A stretch of DNA of 6,070 bases from an uncultured Prevotella sp. (lineage in GTDB: Bacteria; Bacteroidota; Bacteroidia; Bacteroidales; Bacteroidaceae). The DNA is taken from contig CALCHM010000160.1 of NCBI GenBank assembly GCA_937901345.1, positions 1 through 6,070 of the forward strand. Direction: 5' to 3'. Of the stretch, positions 1-4,539 are shown piece by piece. The notes under the pieces were generated by a model. The model searched no databases and was not told the DNA's origin. It saw only the letters and a program-made list of their open reading frames with translations. The translations under genes and the position numbers were made by a program. Position 1 is the first letter of the stretch, and each line of letters starts with the position of its first letter.

Positions 1-1
1 T

Positions 2-190
2 CCCAAGTACAAGGGTATGATGATGGGTGGATGGTTTGTAGCAACAGCCATCGGTAACTTCTTAATCATGGTTCCCGGTCTTATGTGGGGTATGGATCTC
101 ACCATCATCTGGGGTGTACTTATTGGCATCTGCCTCCTCTCTGCAGGATTCATTTTCTCTATTTTGAAGCGCCTCGAAAAGGTTGCGTAA
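2..190 (+). CDS. POT/PTR-family proton-dependent peptide transporter, C-terminal fragment
   Basis: Only the last 62 codons are present; the frame is open from the left edge and stops at TAA 188-190. The peptide begins PKYKGMMMGGWFVATAIGN and continues as two hydrophobic helices (about residues 10-30 and 34-54), ending in a short basic tail, LKRLEKVA. The PxxxKGxMMGxWF...AIGN pattern followed by the final transmembrane helices is what the C-terminus of POT/PTR2 (MFS) di/tripeptide:H+ symporters looks like. Such proteins sit in the inner membrane and import small peptides. This is a family call from a short fragment; substrate and full length cannot be judged. It ends in its own terminator and is unlikely to be co-transcribed with the B12 genes downstream. 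Confidence 0.8.
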   Translation, partial: PKYKGMMMGGWFVATAIGNFLIMVPGLMWGMDLTIIWGVLIGICLLSAGFIFSILKRLEKVA

Positions 191-211
191 AGAATAGTCA
201 TTAAACACCCG

Positions 212-259
212 AATGGGGCGTACCGTAATGCTTGTGGCATTGGGTACGCCTCATTTTTT
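212..259 (+). terminator. Intrinsic terminator after the peptide transporter
   Basis: A 13-bp stem (AATGGGGCGTACC at 212-224 with GGTACGCCTCATT at 243-255, one G-U pair) has an inner extension AATGC/GCATT (227-231/237-241). It is followed directly by a T-run at 254-259. It lies 22 nt past the transporter stop codon and separates that gene from the B12 riboswitch promoter. Confidence 0.9.
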
Positions 260-292
260 ATGCGTACTCCGCTGTATATGCGTGTTTTTTCT

Positions 293-300
293 TACCTTTG
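293..300 (+). promoter_or_regulatory. Bacteroidota-type -7 promoter element (TAccTTTG) for the B12 operon
   Basis: TACCTTTG matches the TAnnTTTG -7 consensus of the primary sigma factor in Bacteroidota. Its position predicts a transcript start near 304-306, exactly where the first paired bases of the riboswitch begin (309), which strongly supports both calls. No clear -33 TTG/TTTG element is seen at about 270-276; a T-rich tract lies between (285-291). Confidence 0.8.
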
Positions 301-304
301 CGCC

Positions 305-507
305 TGTAGAAGTGGTTTGCACATTGCTGCAATGAAAAGGGAAACAGGTGAAAGTCCTGTACAGTCCCGCTGCTGTAAGTTCCATCGTCGTAAGCACAAG
401 ATGCCATTGATTTGTTGAAAATCGAGAAGGCGTGCTTGCAGGAATAAGTCAGAAGACCTGCCACCTCGGTGTAATACAATCGTACTCTCGCGGAAGGGTT
501 TCGATTG
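305..507 (+). promoter_or_regulatory. Cobalamin (adenosylcobalamin-type) riboswitch
   Basis: The aptamer can be traced element by element. The closing helix is GAAGTGG 309-315 with CCACCTC 461-467 (one mismatch). The conserved core contains AAGGGAA around 337-343, GGTGAAAGTCC at 347-357, and hairpins ACAGG/CCTGT (344-348/356-360) and ACAG/CTGT (361-364/373-376). A long P6-like arm pairs GTAAGCAC 390-397 with GTGCTTGC 432-439. The B12 box AGTCAGAAGACCTGCCA is at 447-463. A terminal hairpin, CAATCG 477-482 with CGATTG 502-507, carries loop CGCGGA (489-494). GCGG at 490-493 can pair with CCGC at 367-370 in L5, the kissing loop that transduces ligand binding in this family. It precedes a BtuB/BtuG pair, so the expected effect is repression at high B12. 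No U-tailed terminator hairpin is visible downstream, so control of translation is more likely than attenuation (inference). Confidence 0.95.
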
Positions 508-676
508 GTGGTGATGTTATAAGTTTGTTTGCATTCTTCTTTTTAAGGGAGGATTTGTGCGTCTTATAAACATTACCGCAAGTTCAATTATACATATTAG
601 GAGTGCAGCATCCGCACTGCATTCGGGGGTAGTTCTTTCATGTGCACATGGAGGGACTCACATTTACCTTTTTATT
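508..676 (+). other. Long leader between riboswitch and btuB start, with candidate hairpin and Shine-Dalgarno-like site
   Basis: About 170 nt separate the last aptamer helix from the preferred btuB ATG. The stretch contains a pyrimidine-rich run (534-544), a strong AAGGGAGG (545-552) placed 4 nt before a GTG at 557, and a hairpin GAGTGCAG 601-608 / CTGCATTC 617-624 (8 bp, one G-U, 8-nt loop) not followed by a U-run. A second purine run, GGAGGG, occurs at 650-655. The frame from GTG 557 is open into btuB, but its 40 codons encode no recognisable signal sequence and use codons (ATA, AGG) unlike the gene body. I read it as untranslated or regulatory leader, possibly the riboswitch expression platform. 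Confidence 0.5.
520..527 (+). promoter_or_regulatory. Possible second -7 element (TAAGTTTG) downstream of the riboswitch
   Basis: TAAGTTTG is an exact TAnnTTTG match 13 nt after the last riboswitch helix. A possible -33 partner (TTTC at 499-502) overlaps that helix at slightly short spacing. If active, transcripts would start near 531-535 and escape B12 control. A match of six fixed bases in AT-rich DNA can be chance, so this is tentative. Confidence 0.3.
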
Positions 677-2659
677 ATGCATCGCCACGTCATAAAACTC
701 TTGGTTGCTGTTTGGTTGCTGTTATATCCATTCTTAACGGTGACAGGACAGGCATTGCCCGACACCTTGCTACAAGAGGCTATAACTGTTGGTCTCAAAA
801 GAGATGCCACATTGCGCACATCCGTACCCGTGTTCCGTCTTGATTCCACAGCCTTGCGGAGATCTGGTGCAACGGACATCACCACCGCCTTGCGCCACCT
901 TGCTGGAGTCAACCTGCGCGATTACGGAGGTGCAGGCGGTCTGAAGACGGTTAGCGTGCGCGGCATTGGTGCCACTCACACCGCCGTTACTTACGACGGC
1001 ATGCCTATGGCCGACACGCAAGGGGGAACGGTTGACGTGTCGCGCTTTGCCTTCGACTTGATGCAAACCATCCGCCTTGATATTGCTGACGCTAGTCCCT
1101 TGTTGGTGCCCGTCAGAAGCATGGCGGCGGCAACATTAGACATTGGCAGCACCGCCGAAGGTACCCATAACAACGTATCGTCTTTCCAACTGCGTACAGG
1201 TTCGTGGGAACTGCTGAATCCCGCTATCACCATACGCCGAAAGGTAAATGCGAAGCACACCATGGGAGGAGCGGCATCGTACACGCTGAGCAACAACAAC
1301 TATTCCTTCCGCTTGCGCAACGGAAATACGTCTACCACCGAGCGTCGCCATAACTCGCGCCACCAAAGCGCTATTGGCGAACTGAATTGGTCGTACCGCC
1401 CCGACAAGTACCGACTAGTGAGCACGAAGGTCTATGTCTCCGACACTGACAGCCGACTCCCCGGGCCTGTAGTGCTCTATAATAGCGAGAACAAGGAGCA
1501 ACTAGGCGAGACGCTACTCTTCGCACAATCGCACTTTGACTATACGGGAAAGGCGATGGATGCTTTTGTGGCTGTAAAGGGGCAGCACCAAGAGCACAAC
1601 TACACCAATCCCGACCCGCAGTACCCCGAAGGCGCCTTAACCCGAAACTATCGCCAATCGGAGGTTTACGCTACTGGGGGAGCGAGTTGGAAGATGCTAC
1701 CCATACTTTCTGTCGGGTATGCTGCAGACTATTTCTACAACCACCTCGCCACGAACCTCACCACGGCAGATAATGCCTCGCGCCACACCCTACTTCAGGC
1801 TGTATCCATGCGTTATCACCATCCCAAACTCACACTTACCGCACGCCTCACGGCACATCATGCTTGGAATCATGCACCGCAACAATCGGAGTCGCCACGA
1901 AATTTGAGTGAACTCTCCCCTTCCCTTTCCCTATCGGTGCATCCCTTCGATGAAAACGTCACGTTGCGCGCCTTCTACAAGGATTATTACCGACAACCCA
2001 CCTTCTCGGAGACCTATTTCTATCACCTCGGCACCCCCATGCTGAAACCCGAACGCACACGTCAATTGGGAGTGGGAACAACGTGGCAAGGGCGCATCGG
2101 AAACTTCGGACCCACCCTGCGCTTTTCCACAGATGCGTATTACAACGACTTGACCGACAAAATCTCTTCCGTGCCCTACAACCTCTTTGTGTGGCGCACA
2201 GAAAACAGAGGTAAAGTCATCATTAAAGGACTGGATGCAACCTTGCAGGTCAACCAACGCTTGGCACCACGTCATACCCTCTTGCTCACAGCAAACTATT
2301 CCCTACAAGACGCTGCCGACAGAACATCACATACGGACAACTCCTACGGCAAACAGTCGGCCTACCTGCCCCGCCATAGCGGTGCGGTAAACCTCGTTTG
2401 GGAAAATCCCTGGATGAATTGTGGTGTGAATTTTTCAGGCGCTTCATCACGGTGGACCACCAACAACCATGCGCCTAGCACTCGCCTCCCAGGGTATGGC
2501 GAAATCGGACTTACCTGTTACCGCAACATAAACATCCCCACAGGGGTGTTAAAGGCGAGTCTGTCGCTCCATAACCTGCTCAACAAAAGTTATGAAATCG
2601 TGCGCCGCTACCCCATGCCCACGCGCCGCTTCGTAGTTACTCTTGCTTACTCTTTATAA
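677..2659 (+). CDS. btuB: TonB-dependent outer-membrane cobalamin receptor, BtuB-like
   Basis: From the ATG at 677 the product is 660 residues, a normal size for BtuB-type receptors. The start was chosen because it gives a standard signal peptide: HRHVIK, a hydrophobic core about residues 5-23, and likely cleavage after Ala26 (TGQA|LP). An in-frame GTG at 557 would add 40 residues before it. A TonB-box-like LQEAITV lies at 32-38, followed by a plug domain (about 50-158) with the typical GVNLRDYGGAGGLKTVSVRG and YDGMPM segments. A 22-strand barrel of amphipathic beta segments then runs to the C-terminus. There is no N-terminal carboxypeptidase-like domain and no SusD neighbour, so it is not a SusC-type glycan porin. 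The upstream cobalamin riboswitch and downstream BtuG-like gene set the substrate as cobalamin or a corrinoid. One mild oddity is that the last residue is Leu rather than the aromatic usual for outer-membrane barrels (ends TLAYSL). Siderophore or other metal-complex specificity is unlikely in this context. Confidence 0.9.
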   Translation: MHRHVIKLLVAVWLLLYPFLTVTGQALPDTLLQEAITVGLKRDATLRTSVPVFRLDSTALRRSGATDITTALRHLAGVNLRDYGGAGGLKTVSVRGIGATHTAVTYDGMPMADTQGGTVDVSRFAFDLMQTIRLDIADASPLLVPVRSMAAATLDIGSTAEGTHNNVSSFQLRTGSWELLNPAITIRRKVNAKHTMGGAASYTLSNNNYSFRLRNGNTSTTERRHNSRHQSAIGELNWSYRPDKYRLVSTKVYVSDTDSRLPGPVVLYNSENKEQLGETLLFAQSHFDYTGKAMDAFVAVKGQHQEHNYTNPDPQYPEGALTRNYRQSEVYATGGASWKMLPILSVGYAADYFYNHLATNLTTADNASRHTLLQAVSMRYHHPKLTLTARLTAHHAWNHAPQQSESPRNLSELSPSLSLSVHPFDENVTLRAFYKDYYRQPTFSETYFYHLGTPMLKPERTRQLGVGTTWQGRIGNFGPTLRFSTDAYYNDLTDKISSVPYNLFVWRTENRGKVIIKGLDATLQVNQRLAPRHTLLLTANYSLQDAADRTSHTDNSYGKQSAYLPRHSGAVNLVWENPWMNCGVNFSGASSRWTTNNHAPSTRLPGYGEIGLTCYRNINIPTGVLKASLSLHNLLNKSYEIVRRYPMPTRRFVVTLAYSL

Positions 2660-2691
2660 TCTCAACTAACAAACCTAAATTATATCTGCTT

Positions 2692-3744
2692 ATGCGTTAC
2701 ACACTTCCCCTCATCAGCCTTTTGTTCGTGGGTTGTGCATCTTCTGAAGACACCCCAACACCTCAACCCGCCCCCACGTCGTCATCACTTTACGTCATCA
2801 ATCAAGGTTCTTTTTACGATGGCATTGATGGCAGCATCAGCGCTATTAACGTAGAAACGGGCGAAGTGGTTGCCGACGCCTTTATGGCGAAAAATGGCGT
2901 AAGCCTCGGAGGTTCTCCTCAGACTGGCGTAACCTATGACAACATGCTCTATGTTCCCGCGCAAGAATCCAATCGTGTGTGGGCGTTAAATACTGAGGAT
3001 TTATCGATAGCAGGAACCATCACCACGAATGTCCCTACGGCAGTTTCCGCAACGTCCGCCCACCTCTTCGTTGCAAACAACGACGGTTTTCTTTCGGTAT
3101 ATAACCGCAAGGACCTTAGTTTGACAAAGCACATCGCAGTGGGTCCCAACCCCTGTAACATGACCATTTCTGATGGTGAACTTTTCATCAGCATCTCTGA
3201 TGGTTATAATTATCCCACGTATGAAAATGGTTTCCGCTTAGCACGCCTATCGCTAACCGACCTCACCTTGGGCGACGACATCGCGGTAGGCATGAACCCC
3301 GGACAGGTGCTCACGGCAACGGATGGTTCGCTCTTCCTGGTGTGTCGTGGAGATTATGCCGCTACGGTCTCTATGGTATATAAAGTAGATCCACGAACGG
3401 GCACAAGCACGTATATCTGTGACGGTTCGTTCATTGCCCTTCAAGGTGAAAAATTATTGGTCATCAATGCTGTGACTGACTGGACAACGTATGAAACCGT
3501 CAACACCTACACGGCGTATGACACACACACGGGAGCCGTGATTCGCACCGATATTCTCAATGCCCCACTTCCTGCAATGCCAATTGCCATTCAGTGCGCC
3601 CCCAATGGCGACATCTTTGTGACGTCGCAACTCTCGCTTTACGATTACACCTCGCCCGGTATCTTATATCATTATGACTCCGAAGGGCAGTTTAAGGCGC
3701 AATACAGTGTAGGTACCTCACCTTGCGGCATAGTTGCCCCTTAA
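2692..3744 (+). CDS. btuG: Surface lipoprotein with beta-propeller fold, BtuG-like cobalamin-binding partner
   Basis: This is a 350-residue protein with a lipoprotein signal (MRYTLPLISLLFVGC, lipidated Cys15). ASSED follows the Cys, a Ser/acidic stretch resembling the Bacteroidota surface-export signal, then a Pro/Thr-rich linker (21-30). The rest is repeats of the YncE/YVTN kind, each a beta-rich blade with a turn such as VPTAVSATSAHLFVANND (114-130), NPCNMTISDGELFISISD (153-170), NPGQVLTATDGSLFLVC (202-218) and a closing TSPCGIVAP (342-350). This fits a seven-bladed propeller. Bacteroides BtuG proteins are propellers of similar size that bind cobalamin very tightly on the cell surface and cap BtuB. 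The gene begins 32 nt after btuB with no promoter or terminator between, so it should be co-transcribed under the same riboswitch. The upstream region is A/T-rich with no Shine-Dalgarno, normal for this phylum. The fold and surface-lipoprotein call is strong. The BtuG identity rests on context and resemblance, since the general YncE/DUF5074 family is broad. Confidence 0.78.
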   Translation: MRYTLPLISLLFVGCASSEDTPTPQPAPTSSSLYVINQGSFYDGIDGSISAINVETGEVVADAFMAKNGVSLGGSPQTGVTYDNMLYVPAQESNRVWALNTEDLSIAGTITTNVPTAVSATSAHLFVANNDGFLSVYNRKDLSLTKHIAVGPNPCNMTISDGELFISISDGYNYPTYENGFRLARLSLTDLTLGDDIAVGMNPGQVLTATDGSLFLVCRGDYAATVSMVYKVDPRTGTSTYICDGSFIALQGEKLLVINAVTDWTTYETVNTYTAYDTHTGAVIRTDILNAPLPAMPIAIQCAPNGDIFVTSQLSLYDYTSPGILYHYDSEGQFKAQYSVGTSPCGIVAP

Positions 3745-3787
3745 GCAGTGACGAGCGCTTGACCACAGTTTCAGCATCGTCCCTTTT

Positions 3788-3822
3788 AACCCCATACCTG
3801 TCCTCGGGTATGGGGTTTGTTT
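3788..3822 (+). terminator. Intrinsic terminator of the btuB-btuG unit
   Basis: An 11-bp perfect stem, AACCCCATACC (3788-3798) with GGTATGGGGTT (3807-3817), has an 8-nt loop and is followed by TGTTT. It starts 44 nt past the btuG stop. The T-run is interrupted by a G, but stem strength and position fit. Upstream TTTT at 3784-3787 could give weak function on the opposite strand as well. Confidence 0.82.
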
Positions 3823-3844
3823 ATGGGGATATTTGAGTTCGTCT

Positions 3845-3925
3845 CGCCTTTCGGGGAGGAGGAAGACCGACTTTGCGAAGTCAAATGCCCAAAGGGCGGA
3901 GGAAACAGTTGTCATGGGGGCAACT
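3845..3925. other. Cluster of short hairpins in intergenic DNA, function unknown
   Basis: Three stem-loops follow one another: GACTT/AAGTC (3869-3873/3878-3882, loop TGCG), GCCC/GGGC (3887-3890/3894-3897, loop AAA) and AGTTGTC/GGCAACT (3907-3913/3919-3925, 7 bp with one G-U). CGCCTTT at 3845-3851 can alternatively pair with AAAGGGCG at 3891-3898 through a one-base bulge. No family of structured RNA is recognised. On the minus strand a promoter-like GACCTTTG (complement of 3944-3951, one mismatch to TAnnTTTG) lies just beyond the cluster and would transcribe through it. The segment could be a dispersed repeat or a small RNA, or have no function. Confidence 0.3.
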
Positions 3926-4032
3926 TCTATAGTATAGCGAAAAACAAAGGTCGTCAATCGAAAAATGAGCAATAACTCGGTCGACTACAACTTCCAAGGG
4001 GGTAAAATGTTCGTTGGTAATGTGAGCGACGC

Positions 4033-4318
4033 TAAGAATTTTATGAAATTCCGGATTTTTATAAAATCTATGAACGTAAATTTAAGAAATCACGCGTTTT
4101 TATAAAATCAACCCCCTATTTTTTAAGAATTCACGGATTTTTATAAAATCCACCTGCTTGGATTTTATGAAATCACGGATTTTCATTTAATTATTTTCAT
4201 AGATTTTATAAAATTCTGGATTTTCATAAAATCCATCAAGTCAAATTTAAGAATTCACGGAATTTTGTAAAATCTATTCAAATTATTTTATAAAAATCCG
4301 GAATTTCATAAAATTTAC
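4033..4318. repeat. AT-rich tandem array: seven degenerate units at a 41-42 bp period
   Basis: Each unit reads approximately ATTTTATRAAATYC - CGG - ATTTTTATAAAATC followed by 8-11 variable bases. The first base after the C of the central CG(G) core falls at 4053, 4094, 4135, 4177, 4218, 4259 and 4300, and the right-arm ATAAAATC word at 4061, 4102, 4143, 4185, 4226, 4267 and 4308. The steps are therefore 41, 41, 42, 41, 41, 41 by both markers. The two arms are near-complementary, so each unit is also an imperfect inverted repeat able to fold about CGG. Two left-arm variants occur: ATTTTATGAAATC-like (units 1, 4, 5, 7) and TTTAAGAATTCAC-like (units 2, 3, 6). The array lies between the two facing terminators of btuG and the GH95 gene. 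It is not CRISPR-like: units are degenerate, the non-repeat part is only about 10 nt, and no cas genes are present. Function is unknown. Confidence 0.88.
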
Positions 4319-4436
4319 TTGTTCGCTCGGCGGGAAAACCGTCATGTTCCCTCCAACCACCTACGCTGACGCTGTTTGACGACGCGCCACGCACTCCGAC
4401 AACGTGACAACCACCATATTTACTCCAACGGTACTA
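4319..4436. other. Intergenic stretch with no recognisable feature
   Basis: About 120 bases between the array and the minus-strand terminator are visibly richer in G and C than the array next to them (for example CTCGGCGGG near 4326 and GACGACGCGCC near 4379). All frames are interrupted or very short, and I find no promoter, hairpin or repeat of note. It may be decayed sequence. Confidence 0.5.
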
Positions 4437-4475
4437 TATAAAAAGAACCTATTCCCTCGCGAGGAACAGGTTCTT
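4437..4475 (-). terminator. Intrinsic terminator of the GH95 gene (minus strand)
   Basis: The stem pairs AAGAACCT (4443-4450) with AGGTTCTT (4468-4475) and, past one A-C mismatch, TTCC (4452-4455) with GGAA (4463-4466), around a CTCGCGA loop. Read on the minus strand, the stem runs into UUUUUAUAUAG (complement of 4434-4444), the expected U-tract. It lies 64 nt beyond the GH95 stop codon. The plus-strand side (TTCTTCC) is a poor T-tract, so termination is probably mainly for the minus strand. Confidence 0.88.
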
Positions 4476-4539
4476 CCATTGTAAATCTATTTTGATGTGG
4501 TCATTGCGCAACAGATGCGCTGAACAGCATTTAGACCGA

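Noticed and set aside
258..479. 73-codon open frame on the minus strand
   Set aside because: It lies exactly over the cobalamin riboswitch; its openness is explained by the conserved RNA sequence, and the peptide shows no domain.
665..672. TACCTTTT as a promoter giving a leaderless btuB transcript
   Set aside because: One mismatch to the -7 consensus, and a start would fall on the ATG itself; the sequence is simply T-rich. There is no supporting -33 element.
3718..3972. 84-codon open frame on the minus strand (internal Met at about 3915)
   Set aside because: It overlaps the btuG 3' end and its terminator, has no recognisable domain and only a weak promoter-like site. A real small gene is not excluded if this sequence recurs elsewhere in the genome.
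3965..4105. 46-codon open frame, plus strand, starting MSNNSVDYNFQGGKMFVGNV and running into the AT-rich array
   Set aside because: The first 25 residues look faintly protein-like, but the rest is repeat translated by chance (KFRIFIKS...). There is no promoter, and the length is not beyond chance. At most it is a broken remnant.
4033..4318. CRISPR array
   Set aside because: The period is only 41 bp, units are degenerate rather than identical, variable segments are about 10 nt, and no cas genes or leader are present.
4033..4318. Plasmid-type replication origin iterons
   Set aside because: Periodicity near whole helical turns is iteron-like, but there is no Rep gene, no DnaA boxes seen, and the setting is ordinary chromosomal metabolism genes. 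Kept only as one hypothesis.
4506..4520. Small hairpin GCGCA/TGCGC just after the GH95 stop codon as a terminator
   Set aside because: Only a 5-bp stem with no U-tract on either strand; the hairpin at 4443-4475 is the better terminator.
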